Shown here piece after piece: positions 1-10,094 of a stretch of 39,908 bases of DNA. This DNA comes from Terramyces sp. JEL0728. Taxonomy: Eukaryota > Chytridiomycota > Chytridiomycetes > Rhizophydiales > Terramycetaceae. The stretch's first letter is position 1. Each line of letters starts with the position of its first letter. The stretch covers positions 1 to 39,908 of the forward strand of contig JADIIU010000112.1 in the NCBI GenBank assembly GCA_027603945.1. Reading direction: 5' to 3'. The notes under the pieces were generated by a model. That model did no database searches, was not told the origin of the DNA, and worked only from the letters and a program-made list of their open reading frames with translations. The position numbers were made by a program, and so were the translations under genes.

Positions 1-1349
1 TTTCCCTCAACATCAGGCGAAGAGCTGTCGAGATCGACTTCAGTGATGAAGAGAGCAAAGACGGCACCGAGACAGAGAGCAAGTCCAGAAATGAAGAGAC
101 CAGTGGTGTCGCTGATTTGAACTCCGTTGGTGATGATGGTGACCAAGAATTGTGGGAGACAGATGAACAAGTTCAAGAGACCCATTTGCACACCAGTGTC
201 TTGGCCGTCGTTTCCTTTGTTGTATGAACCAACGATTGCGAATGGGAAAGCTTGGATGACAGAGATAGCCACTGGCATAGCAAGCGTAACCAACCATGCG
301 AATCCAACAGACTTTGGTCCAAATTTAAGCAAGATCAACAAGACACCGCCGAGAGCAAGTCCAAGAGAGTAGATGTACTTTACTTTCTTGAGCAAGCCAA
401 ACAAAACTAGCGAGCCGAGAGCAATGGACAAAAGGGTTTGGATAGTGTTGGCGTAGATACCAGTGCTGTCATAATCACTACCGCCAGACTGTGCAGCCAA
501 GTCTCCAGCAGATCCCTTTGGACAGGCAGAGTCTGGGCCGTCGTTTCCAGACACAGTGATACAGCCTCCGTAGACATTCAACTTCCACCAGGTAGAAGAA
601 TCGGTCCACCAGAAGAAGAGTGCCCACCATGAGCAGAATTCTACAGCACAAACAACTGCCATCTTGGCATCCATAGCAAACACATTCTTGATAACAGTGG
701 TGAATGGGGCAGTGAAGGAAATTTCAACGTTTTCCTTTGGAACATGCTGTGGTTCCTTGATCAAAAAGCAGACACCAGAGATAACTATAAAGTTGATTGC
801 CATGACAATAGAGAACAGGGATAAAAGAGTTGCATCTGCACCAAGTGCTTTCTGGATATAGAAACCAATGATGGAGCCAAGACCTTGGAAGCCGGCAGCC
901 ATCAACTGTACAGTGCTCTGCATGTGGGCTGGAGCCAAGTCGGAAGCAAGCGCACGAACAGGGGTTTGCATAACATTAATGGTGATATCAAGCATAACAA
1001 ACGAGATATATCCAAGGAAAACTTGATATCCCTTGACATATTCAGCAGCAGCAAAGCAGAGAGAGAAGACGATGGTCAAGAGCAAACCACCAACAATGAA
1101 TGGACGACGACGTCCGAATTTCGAAGTGCAAGCGTCAGAGTATGCACCAACCAAAGGAGCTGTAAAGAATCCGGTAATTGGACCAAACATCCAAATCAAA
1201 CCAGCTGCATCTGGGTTCAACCCGTAGTGGATCATAGTATCCTTTACTGTTCCAAATTCAGTTTGCCAAATAGCTTGGATTGCGATCCATGGGATGGACA
1301 ACAGTGCGCAATAGAGGTAATCGTTGACTGTAGCCTTTTGTGCTGACAT
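1..1349 (-). CDS. GPH/sucrose-type MFS transporter (3' end outside window)
   Basis: Reading down the minus strand from the ATG at 1349-1347 gives one open frame of 449 codons with no intron, running off the window edge. It is a polytopic membrane protein of the major facilitator superfamily. The loop after the second helix carries GRRRPF in the setting SKFGRRRPFIVGG, the signature of the GPH/SUT/SLC45 sucrose-proton symporters. Several hydrophobic helices follow, with a W-rich helix and a Cys-containing extracellular loop in the middle. The likely role is proton-coupled uptake of a disaccharide or other glycoside at the plasma membrane; the substrate is inferred from the family only. A TATAAATAG box ends about 28 nt before the ATG, implying a near-absent leader. 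Codon use is strongly biased (many TTG, GCT, CCA, GGT), which suggests high expression. The C-terminus is missing. Confidence 0.85.
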   Translation of the reverse strand, partial: MSAQKATVNDYLYCALLSIPWIAIQAIWQTEFGTVKDTMIHYGLNPDAAGLIWMFGPITGFFTAPLVGAYSDACTSKFGRRRPFIVGGLLLTIVFSLCFAAAEYVKGYQVFLGYISFVMLDITINVMQTPVRALASDLAPAHMQSTVQLMAAGFQGLGSIIGFYIQKALGADATLLSLFSIVMAINFIVISGVCFLIKEPQHVPKENVEISFTAPFTTVIKNVFAMDAKMAVVCAVEFCSWWALFFWWTDSSTWWKLNVYGGCITVSGNDGPDSACPKGSAGDLAAQSGGSDYDSTGIYANTIQTLLSIALGSLVLFGLLKKVKYIYSLGLALGGVLLILLKFGPKSVGFAWLVTLAMPVAISVIQAFPFAIVGSYNKGNDGQDTGVQMGLLNLFICLPQFLVTIITNGVQISDTTGLFISGLALCLGAVFALFITEVDLDSSSPDVEG

Positions 1350-2019
1350 TTCGATGAGTTGACTGTATGTCCTTGACTATTTATATTTGGATTGAGGTCC
1401 TTTTCGATGGGGCGTTGGTCCATGAGTAATGATTGGTTGGTTGCCGATCTGGTCAGCAGGTTGCACACGAATTAAAATAGAAATTTTTTGGAACTTGAAT
1501 CCCATTTTGGTAGACAAGTTGAAAAATATCCCGCATGGTAAATCTGGAGTAGTACCAGTAGTTAGTTGTCGAATTCACTGATTTACCCGCGCATTCTTTT
1601 CGAACAATTAGGACTTTCAATTACCAAGAGCCGATGTCAGCAGGTTGGTTGTGATCAAAAATGAAACAAAAAGAAAAAAATTGCAGTCAGATGATGTCTT
1701 GTCGGTCACAATGTCACAAAGTTCCCGATTTTGAGGGCAACAAATTTTTGCATTAAATGACGGTGATAAATCCTAACAGCGTCCAAAAATTTTGAAAGTG
1801 TTTATTCTCGTAGAATTTCTGGATTGATGCAGGTGCGAGTATTGTTTGACGTGGTCTTGAATCCAGAATGTTGACCATCAATTCCTTTGAAATTACCATG
1901 TGGATCATGTGGACTCGTCTTTGCTGGGCTCAACCATAGTCACACAGAAATCGCTAATTTGAGACCTTTGATTTCCGGAACCTCTTAAATAGTCTGAAAT
2001 TTTTAACTTTTTTACAGCC
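1350..2019. other. Divergent intergenic/promoter region
   Basis: No coding frame could be supported here. The stretch separates the minus-strand transporter from the plus-strand fusion gene and must hold both promoters. Besides the TATAAATAG of the transporter there is a TTAAATAG at about 1985, some 35 nt before the ATG at 2020. Two direct copies of a GCCGAT...GTCAGCAGGTTG element lie at 1443-1463 and 1630-1647 and are candidate upstream activator sites. Confidence 0.5.
1377..1385 (-). promoter_or_regulatory. TATA box of the GPH transporter gene
   Basis: TATAAATAG on the minus strand, about 36 nt from its first T to the ATG at 1349. At the usual TATA-to-start spacing, transcription would begin at or next to the start codon. 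Confidence 0.6.
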
Positions 2020-4052
2020 ATGAATATCGTTATACACAACGAGACCCTGCGTCCTTTGGTTAAGGAACAATATACAACAGAAGATATTCAGGCTATTACT
2101 GATCTCTTGAACCACCACAAATCTTTAGAATTCCCAGCGATAGATGGCCGTGGATTGTTCAAAGCTGCATTGTCTCCGGTAGAAGAGAGCAGCGAAACAA
2201 ACTACACTGGCTATGACAATGTTTGGGTCAGAGATAATATCCATATTTCATTTGCACATTATGTAATCAACAAACCGGAAGTTGCAGTGTCGAATCTGAG
2301 AGATATCTCGTCCTTCTGGCTCAAATACCAACACAGATGGAATGACTGTATTGCCGGAACTGCAAATACTGACAATGTCATGGAACGTCCTCATATTCGT
2401 TTCAACGGAACCCTACTGGAAGAAAATGAACAGACTTGGAGTCATGCTCAGAACGACGCAATGTAATTGTATTTAACGTTAGCGGTTATTTCAACTGGTT
2501 GTATTGCAAGTTGGCACGAGAAGGAAAGTTGGAGGCTGAATTGGACATCTTGGTGTTGATTGCATTGTATCAAAACAAGATCCAGTTCTGGAACGATGAC
2601 GACAATGGCCACTGGGAAGAAGCACGAAAGATTGAAGCTTCTTCTATTGGCACTGCGACTGCTGGTTTCCGCGAACTCAATGCCCTCCTTGAAGAAAACG
2701 CAGCATTGTTGGAATCCTTCAACGCAAAATATTCTGCAAAGGTTGCAGAGTTGTCTCTCACTCTGGAATTTGCCACTGGTAAAGACTTTGTTCAATATTT
2801 GTTCAACAAGGGTCATGAAGCTTTATTCTCGATCTTGCCCTTCGAATGTAGAACCGAAGGATTGGTGCGTGAAACCGATGGAGCTCTCCTGTTTCTTGTC
2901 TATCCGTTGCAAATTGTTTCAGGGCAAATTGCTCAAAAGATTGTTGACGATGTAGTTGAACATTTGGCTGGCGATTATGGTGTGCGAAGATACCGCGGAG
3001 ACTCTTACTGGATGGCAGACTACAAAACTATATTCAGCGAAGAAAACAGAACTGCAGATTTCTCTGAAGACATTGGAGCCAGAGATAGACACTTCAAGTA
3101 TGGCACTGAAGCCCAATGGTGTATCTTTGACTCTATTATCTCCTGCTGCTACGGGCTTCAAGTTCAAAAAGCACAAAGTGCCGAATTCGCAGCAGATGCC
3201 TACCAAAAGCAAGTGCACTTCTTTAATAGAGCAGTTGGACAAGTTACCGGAGAAGATTGCCACTATGGTCCTTGGCACTGTCCTGAATCATACTACATTG
3301 AAAACGGCAAATACGTCGTCAACGATGTGTGTCCGCTTCTCTGGACCCAAGCAAACTTGTTAAATGCATTAACTATGATGAACAATACCGTCACTTATAT
3401 TGAAAACTTGCCAACCCTCCAATCATTTGTTTTACCAACTCACTACAATGTCACTTTGGTTCCAGGTTTAAACTCATCCCTTTTTTATGGACAAGTTTCT
3501 ATTAGCTTGACTGTTTCCGAAACAACAGATACGCTCGTTGCCAATGCCAAAGACTTGGTCATTTCCGATGCTTCTGTTGTTGCTTTCAGAGTTGAACCAG
3601 AGGGATTAACTGCTGTCAACGGCTGGCCAAAGGACCCTGCTACTCACAGAGCTTTGCAAAAAGCAACACAAATTACATATGAAGGGGAAGTGGTCAAGTT
3701 TGTCTTTGAACACTCTATTCCAGCAACCTCAAACATAATATTGCATGCGGGTTTCCAAGGAAGGGTTGCAAATGAAGCAAAGGGTCTCTATTCAAATGGG
3801 GAATCTTTGGAAACTTTGTTTGAATCCGGTAACGCCTCGCTCGTCTTCCCTTGCTGGGACCAGAAATCATACAAAGCAACATTTGATTTAACGCTTCATA
3901 TCCCACAAGATCTCTCTGCTACCTTTATTACTGATGTGTTGGAAGACAAGACTGTACAATACAAGACCAAAAATTTGAGATCAGTCAAATTTGCACGTAC
4001 TGAGCTTATCAGCACCGACTTGCTCAGCTTTACCATCCAGAGCAAATTTTAG
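2020..4052 (+). CDS. GH15/phosphorylase-kinase-like domain fused to truncated M1 aminopeptidase N-domain (copy 1)
   Basis: Exons 2020-2462 and 2483-4052 join across a 20-nt intron to give 670 residues. Residues 1 to about 455 resemble the GH15-like, phosphorylase-kinase alpha/beta-related six-hairpin domain: NVWVRDN, MERPHIRFNG, TWSHAQNDA, GHWEEARKIEASS, PFECRTEG, GVRRYRGDSYWMADY. From about 460 the chain becomes the beta-rich N-terminal domain of an M1 aminopeptidase (LPTHYNVTLVP). It stops before the GAMEN and HEXXH motifs, so no peptidase activity is possible. The M1 part is also eroded: the family's TQFEP-like strand reads LETLFESG. The end looks like an established 3' end because AATAAA starts one base after the stop codon. 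It lies head to tail with full-length copy 2 and shares its first intron position. It may be a GH15-only enzyme with a vestigial tail, or an early pseudogene. The GH15 part looks intact. Confidence 0.82.
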
Positions 4053-4567
4053 AAATAAACTGTTTTTATAGTGCTTGCATATTTCCTAATGCATTGATTG
4101 CTGGCGCCCGCAACTTCAACTTGAATACTTGTTGCGCCAGCCATTACCTTTGAATCACATGGTGTGTTGGTAAAGAGATGGCGGTTGTATTAGTACCAGC
4201 ATTCATCAAGGGCTCTAATATAAAAGTCGAGCCAACACTCTTCATTAGCAGGAGACCAACTCAGAGTCAGCCAGCTAATGAGAAACGCACGTAAAACACT
4301 GCTGATTATCTCTTAATATTCATTGTTTGTCCTTCCGATAACCGGCAATGCTGGTGCCATGAATGGTATCAAATTCCATACGAATGGAACCCGCTTGCCA
4401 AAACAAAAAAACACACCGATAAACTAATTTTTCCACCCATGTTACTGGACGTTGCAGACAATCGGCGCCCAAAATCAGTTGTACTACTTGTCGATCCCGT
4501 TCTTGTTGGTCATCATACCAACGCCACGGCAGCACAAATAAAACTTTGAAAAATCAAACTACTCCTC
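4053..4567. other. Intergenic stretch between the two fusion genes
   Basis: No credible coding frame, and no recognisable remnant of the missing M1 half of copy 1. It contains an imperfect hairpin at 4100-4141: a 6-bp outer stem GCTGGC/GCCAGC and a 5-bp inner stem GCAAC/GTTGC with a 4-nt bulge. A strong TATAAAAG lies at about 4219-4226 on the plus strand, roughly 340 nt before the next ATG. A second A/T-rich CAAATAAAAC at about 4534 lies at the spacing typical of this genome. Confidence 0.4.
4054..4059 (+). terminator. Poly(A) signal of copy 1
   Basis: AATAAA one base after the TAG stop of the truncated fusion gene. Confidence 0.5.
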
Positions 4568-7500
4568 ATGATTATTCACAATAAAGAGTTGGAAAAGCTG
4601 ATAAAGCAGCGATACAAAAAGAATGAATTGAAGGAGATAATGAATTTATTGAAGAGTAAAAATACTCTCACATTGAACCCCATTCCAAATACAGGATTAT
4701 ACATGTCATCGTCGAATTGCATCCTGGATAAATCGCTGCCAGATTATACTGGCCACGAGAACGTATGGATTAGAGACAATGTTTACATTGCGTTTTCACA
4801 TTATATGACCAACAAGTACAGCTCTGCAGTCGCGACCTTGAAAGACATTGAAAAATTCTGGTTAAAGTACAAAAACAGATGGCACAACTGTATTACCGGC
4901 GCAGCGGACCCGTTTAACGTTATGGAACGGCCCCACATCCGATTTAATGGGTTCCTGTTGGAGGAGAATGATCAAACATGGAGTCATGCGGAAAACGATT
5001 CTATGTAAGAATAGACTAACCGTAGTGGTTATTTCAACTGGCTGTACTGCAAATTTGCAAGAGAAGGCTTGATTGCACCGGAAACAGAAATGCTTGTCCT
5101 CATCAGCTTGTTTCAAAATGCAGTAGAATATTGGCATGAAGCAGATAGCGGCCATTGGGAAGAAAGTAGAAAAATTGAAGCTTCATCAGTGGGAACTGCC
5201 ACAGCTGGATTCCGCGAACTAAAATTATTGCTGGAAGAGAATGTCGAAATCAGTAGCGCATTTGAAGCTTCTTATCAAAGCAAGCTTGCAGAATTGGGGC
5301 AAAAGAGTGAATATGCCTCTGGCTTGGATTTGGTGAAAGCATTGTTTGAGAAAGGTCATGATTCATTATTTACTATTCTTCCATTCGAATGCCGCACTGA
5401 AGGACAGATACGCAAGATTGATGGCGCTCTAATATTCTTAATCTATCCACTACAAATTGTTGAAGGTGAGATGGCATTGAAAATTTTGGATGAAGTGAAC
5501 AACAATTTGGTTGGTGAATATGGAGTTAGAAGATATATTGGCGATTCTTATTGGATGGCTGATTACAAGACGCTTTTTAAAGAACAAAGCCGGACTGTTG
5601 ATTTCTCTGAAGTTATTGGAATCCGGGATCGATTCTTCAAGAAAGGCCAAGAAGCCCAATGGTGCAACTTTGATTCTCTAATATCTTGCTGCTATGGGTT
5701 ACAAGTATTACAGGCTTCTTCATATGAGACGGTTAATGCCGCCATGGAAAAACAAACCCACTTTTTCAATAGAAATCTTGGACAAATTACTGGAGATGAA
5801 TGTACTTTTGGACCGTGGCTATGTCCCGGCTCCTACTATATTGAACGAGGGAAATATGTGCACGACGATGTATGCAATCTGTTGTGGACTCAAGCCAATT
5901 TGATTACTGCCTCTGTAATGTTGGAAAAATGTATTGAAAAGGCAAATTCAATCAAGAATGCGTTGCCAACAGGTGTGAATCCAACCCACTATGCTTTGAA
6001 TATCATTCCAGATTTAACAGTTGGGAAATTCACAGGACATGCTTCTATAAGGTAATAACTAACTAAAATTTGCTTGACTGTTACTGAAACAACAAAGGTG
6101 ATTGTTGCGAATGCCAAAGATTTAAGCATTCGCAATGCTTCAATTGTGGTATTCAGAGTGACTCCTGGTGGTCTAGGATTGGTTGGATCATGGAAAAAAG
6201 ATCCAGTAACCCACCGTGCAACTCAAAGCGCTTCAAAGATTACTATTAACAATGCGCAAGAAATCGTCACTTTTCACTTTGACTCTGAAATTCCAGCAAC
6301 TGCTCAAATTATTTTGCACACAGAGTTCCAAGGAAACCACAATGATCAGCTAACTGGGTTCTATAAAGTTCCATATGAAGATGAAGAAGGACATGAAAAA
6401 TTCACAGCAGTTACTCAATTTGAACCTGGCGAGTGTCGTTCTTGTTTCCCATGCTGGGATGAACCAAGCTTAAAAGCTACATTTGAAGTTGCGCTGTATA
6501 TTCCAAAGAACCTTACTGCAATCTCAAATATGCCAATCAAAGAAGAAGCAGAGATTTCATTAAACGGGAAAGACTTGAAGGTTGTGAAATTTAAAGATAC
6601 TCCAGTGATGAGTACCTTTTTGGTTGCATTCTGCGTTGGCGAGTTTGACTACCTGGAAGCTACAATCTCAGATATCCCCTGCAGAATTTACACGCCGAGA
6701 CAAATGAAGGATCATGCCAAATTTGCCCTCGAGGTTACCAGTCAACTATTTGCGTTCTTTGCGAAATATTTTGGAATCGAATATCCACTTCCAAAATTAG
6801 ACTTGGTGTGTGTTCCAGATTTGTCGGCGGAAGCAATGGAAAATTGGGGTCTGATTGTATTTAGAGAGTCTGTTTTGTTGCCGGATGATTCTACTTCCAA
6901 GACTCTGAAAAACATCACGGCCACTATTGCTCACGAATTGGCTCATCAGTGGTTCGGCAATTTAGTTACAATGGGTAATTGTTATTAATTTTAGATTGGT
7001 GGGACGATTTATGGCTTAATGAGGGATTTGCAAACTTTATTGGAACTTTAGCAGTAGAAACACTTTTCCCAAAATGGAATGTGTTTACAGATTTTATTAG
7101 CAATGAATACAATAGAGCACTAGTACTAGACTCAATCTCTTCAAGCCATCCGGTGCATGCGTCAGTGTGCTCGACCAAAGATATTGACGATGTTTTTGAC
7201 GGAATTTCTTTCAACAAAGGCGCTGCAATAATTAGAATGATACATGCCTATGTTGGACCAACCACCTTTGCAGCTGGCATAAACAAGTACTTGGTTACGT
7301 ATAAGCATGGAAATGCAACTCGAAACCAACTATGGCAGTGCCTTTCTGAAGTTTCTGGAAAGGATATTACCCAGCTGGTGGACAATTGGGTAAGAGAAGC
7401 CGGATATCCAATCCTATCACTCAAAGAAAATTATCACAATGAAACCAATACCCTTGAGCTTGAAATTACCCAAACCAGATTCCTGCAATCAGCTGCATAC

Positions 7501-8739
7501 AAAGACAAGACAATTTGGAATATTCCCATTTCAGTCATTACGGATAAAGGAGAAGTTGAAGAAAGGTTCCTTCTCACAGAGAAAACGGGGAAAATCACCA
7601 TTCCTTATGTCAAGGGTCCGGATAGCTTTTGGAAGCTTAACATCAGAGCAAGCGGGCTATATAGAGTCGATTACACTCTCGATCAACTGCAAAATATTGG
7701 GAATGCATTAAAGAAAAACTTAAATACCTTTGCCCCAGAAGATAGAGTATCTTTGTTACTAGACATTAATGCTTTGTCTCAAGCTAGACTTGTTCCTGAT
7801 GTAAGCGTGCTAGAACTATTGAAAGGATACGAGAATGAAGATAACCATGCGTAACTTGTTATTAATATTAGTGTATTGGAAGAAATTTCCAGTCTGCTTG
7901 CAATAGTACGAAACAGATGGTACAACAACTCTGTCGTGACAAACGGAATCAATTCGATTGCAAGAAGGCTTTTTTCTGGTAAAGTTGCTCTTGTTGGGTA
8001 CGAAGAAGCTGAAAACGAATGTCACATCAAAGCCCTCGCTCGCAATACGATCATCAAGGGTGCAGCCGAAGCTGGCGATGAAAATGTATTAAATGAATTG
8101 GTGTCCAGATTCCAATCATACAAGAATGATGAATATGATGTTATTGATGAGCATCTTTGTTCGCTCATGTTCAAAGTAGCATTAGCAAGGTCAAAAGACC
8201 CAAAATCAGACTTTTTGTTCCTGTTCAAGATCTACAGTGATGAAGACTCTGACCCAGAAGAGCAGGATGCAGTCCTGGAGTCTATTGGAGCTATTAACGA
8301 CCCTGAACTATTGAAAAAGCTTCTGACAGAATTCTTGTTTAATCCGGATTTGATCAAACAGCAAGATATCACTACTATCTTATATTCTATTGCAATGTAC
8401 TCTCCTTTTGCTGAAGAGGCAGTAAAGATCTTGTCGCACTGGCTGTTATCAAACTGGACAGAGATCAATATCAATGTTCCACAAAATATGATTGGAAATG
8501 TGATCAGAGCGTGTCTGTTCAAGAATCATAATGCTCAGTTTATCGAATATTTGGAAAAATGGCTCGCTGGAGATGACTGCAAGTCGGAAGAACAGAAAGC
8601 ACTCCGACTCAAGTACCTCTTGAATTCTCGCAAATCTTTTGACCAGGTGCTTGCAAACCTGCAAATCATCACAAACTGGTGCAGCAAGGACTTTGCGGCT
8701 ATAGAGCAATGGTTCACTAAACATGGGTATATATTATAA
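4568..8739 (+). CDS. GH15/phosphorylase-kinase-like domain fused to full M1 aminopeptidase (copy 2)
   Basis: Exons 4568-5004, 5026-6051, 6073-6974, 6995-7850 and 7872-8739 give 1362 residues. Residues 1 to about 450 are the same GH15-like domain as copy 1 (MERPHIRFNG, GHWEESRKIEASS, PFECRTEG, GDSYWMADY). About 455 to 1362 form a complete M1 zinc aminopeptidase: N-domain, zinc motif HELAHQW near residue 774, the second zinc ligand in WLNEGFA, and a helical C-terminal domain. The exopeptidase motif reads EAMEN instead of GAMEN. The expected reaction is removal of N-terminal residues from peptides; the GH15 part would act on alpha-glucosides or bind glycogen, as family inference. Three introns are canonical (21, 20, 21 nt). 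The one at the domain junction (6052-6072) ends in TG, not AG. If it is not removed, translation stops just after the GH15 part. The fusion is seen only through joined frames, so transcript evidence matters. Confidence 0.85.
6052..6072 (+). other. Non-canonical 21-nt GT-TG intron at the GH15/M1 junction
   Basis: The frame up to ATA AG and the frame from C TTG ACT must be joined to restore the sequence seen in copy 1 (SISLTV) and in the third paralogue (SISILE). The third paralogue has a normal 20-nt GT-AG intron (34534-34553) at exactly this place. Here the sequence starts GTAATAACTAAC and ends AAATTTG, with no AG available in the right frame. It is a noncanonical 3' splice site, a recent mutation, or a base-call error. 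Confidence 0.6.
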
Positions 8740-8743
8740 TAAA
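8738..8743 (+). terminator. Poly(A) signal overlapping the stop of copy 2
   Basis: The TAA stop at 8737-8739 is embedded in TAATAAAA, so AATAAA begins inside the stop codon. Confidence 0.5.
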
Positions 8744-8875
8744 ACTGTTCCATAATAGCCATTCTTTATGTTTAGGCGTATGCTTTTTTACCTTTTAGTT
8801 TGCGAACCAAGCCGCGTTTCAACCCAAGAAATTACCAAATTCAGATATGTGAGCCACGATCTGGGTTTGCACGGG

Positions 8876-8883
8876 TATATAAA
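8876..8883 (+). promoter_or_regulatory. TATA box of the small secreted peptide gene
   Basis: TATATAAA, whose first base is 31 nt before the ATG at 8907; the 5' leader would be nearly zero. Confidence 0.6.
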
Positions 8884-8906
8884 CCGCAAGCGAGAGTTTA
8901 TTCTTA

Positions 8907-9062
8907 ATGAAATTCACAGTTATTCTCAGCGTCCTATTGTCACTCGTGTCTGCAGCCGCCCTCCCACAAGCTACAGATTCAGCTGGAGACGATGCTGCTG
9001 TCCCACAATTCTTGAATCCTGCTGCTGGCGGAAGAAGTAAAGTTGGAGGCAATCAACAATAA
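8907..9062 (+). CDS. Small secreted peptide, 51 residues
   Basis: An ATG at 8907 opens a 51-residue frame that begins with a classical signal peptide (MKFTVILSVLLSLVSAAA), with a likely cleavage after one of the alanines. The mature part of about 31 residues is cysteine-free, acidic then glycine-rich (DSAGDDAAVPQFLNPAAGG). It ends with a basic RSK and a QQ tail. No family is recognised. A clean TATA box 31 nt upstream and AATAAA about 20 nt after the stop support a real, well-transcribed gene. It could be a secreted effector, a propeptide hormone or pheromone precursor, or a wall-associated peptide; the sequence does not decide between these. Confidence 0.7.
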   Translation: MKFTVILSVLLSLVSAAALPQATDSAGDDAAVPQFLNPAAGGRSKVGGNQQ

Positions 9063-9197
9063 GGAATATGTAGCACCTAATAAATACTAATACTGCCCCT
9101 TTCAATAAAGCAAATTGACTACAGTTAATCTTTTATTCATGCAGCTTTCAGCTATTCGTTCCTGGCGAATCAAGAACAAGTTTAATACAATTTCGGT

Positions 9198-10094
9198 TTA
9201 TTTATCGAAAACATCTTTTCCTTTAGCCTTCAGTCTCTCTTCCCGGGTTTTCATCAAGTAATTATAAACCAAAATCAGGAACGACAGCGCTACAAATCCC
9301 ATATTAAAAAAGAATCCCGCAACATCCAAAGTACAACCAACCACGGGTGCCCCAGGCTGGACATTTCGAATTGCCGGCAGCGCAAAGAGCAAACTGGCAG
9401 TCACTGCAATGATCGGCGGCTCTACTTTTTTATCCCCAATGAATACATAGAACGCGACTGTAATTGCTGCCAGACATAGTAACCACATAATAGTAAAGAT
9501 AAAAAAGGCAAACAGCTTCGCGATTCTGTTCCTGACAAAACTGACAGCAAAGATTGCATTTGTAACATTTTCATCAGTGGTATTTTCAAAATGTACAGAC
9601 CAGCTATCTAGATGACCTTTTGCTACGATGGTTAGCGGGATTGGAGCTTTAGTGGCAGAATCTCTAACTTGAAGGAAAATTGTTGACGCTAGGTTAATTA
9701 ATGGCTTACTGTAGTTATCAAATGGATAGAGAAACGGGAATCCTGCATCGTCAAGTGGAAAAGTAACAAACATTGTCGGCATGATGGAATCATTAGTAAA
9801 AGTAAAAGCTTGCACTCCAGTATCAACAATTATTCCAGCACTATTTGGAATCAACGCTTGCATTTTTACTTTGGAAAACCCCTGGTGGAAATCAAATGCC
9901 AGGACTTCAAGGGCTAGAATTCCTTTGGATGCGCTCGAATCGACAATCAAACTCCGAGTTTGCTTTTCATTTGCTGTGGTGACATTCAAGATACAGAACA
10001 CAGTGATTAGCACTAGCAAAGTCGCTACGGAAGCACCAACAACTAATCCTCGTCCAAGTTTTTTGCTGATCCGCATTGAATGGAATATTGCCAT
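9198..10094 (-). CDS. DUF4436 family membrane protein
   Basis: An intronless 298-residue frame. An N-terminal transmembrane segment (about residues 17-39) is followed by a luminal or extracellular beta-rich region with PLDDAGFPFLYPFDNY. Two or three helices follow the conserved RNRIAKLFAFFIFTIMWLL, then a P-rich loop with IRNVQPGAPVVGC and a last helix ending in YNYLMKTREER. This order matches DUF4436 proteins of fungi and bacteria as I know the family; their biochemical function is unknown. The N-glycosylation motifs NYS and NTT fall in the presumed external loop. The stop codon overlaps an AATAAA on the minus strand. The divergent neighbour is the secreted peptide gene; nothing shows a functional link. 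Confidence 0.75.
   Translation of the reverse strand: MAIFHSMRISKKLGRGLVVGASVATLLVLITVFCILNVTTANEKQTRSLIVDSSASKGILALEVLAFDFHQGFSKVKMQALIPNSAGIIVDTGVQAFTFTNDSIMPTMFVTFPLDDAGFPFLYPFDNYSKPLINLASTIFLQVRDSATKAPIPLTIVAKGHLDSWSVHFENTTDENVTNAIFAVSFVRNRIAKLFAFFIFTIMWLLCLAAITVAFYVFIGDKKVEPPIIAVTASLLFALPAIRNVQPGAPVVGCTLDVAGFFFNMGFVALSFLILVYNYLMKTREERLKAKGKDVFDK

Noticed and set aside
127..1227. Several plus-strand and minus-strand frames over the transporter gene
   Set aside because: They are other-frame shadows of the intact minus-strand transporter frame, which has clear MFS motifs and codon bias.
4320..4535. Minus-strand 71-codon frame between the two fusion genes
   Set aside because: No homology or motif, no supported promoter; looks like a chance frame.
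6052..6098. A canonical 46-nt GT-AG intron ending at ACAAAG as an alternative to the GT-TG intron
   Set aside because: It would shift the frame and delete conserved M1 residues (LTVTETT) kept in copy 1.
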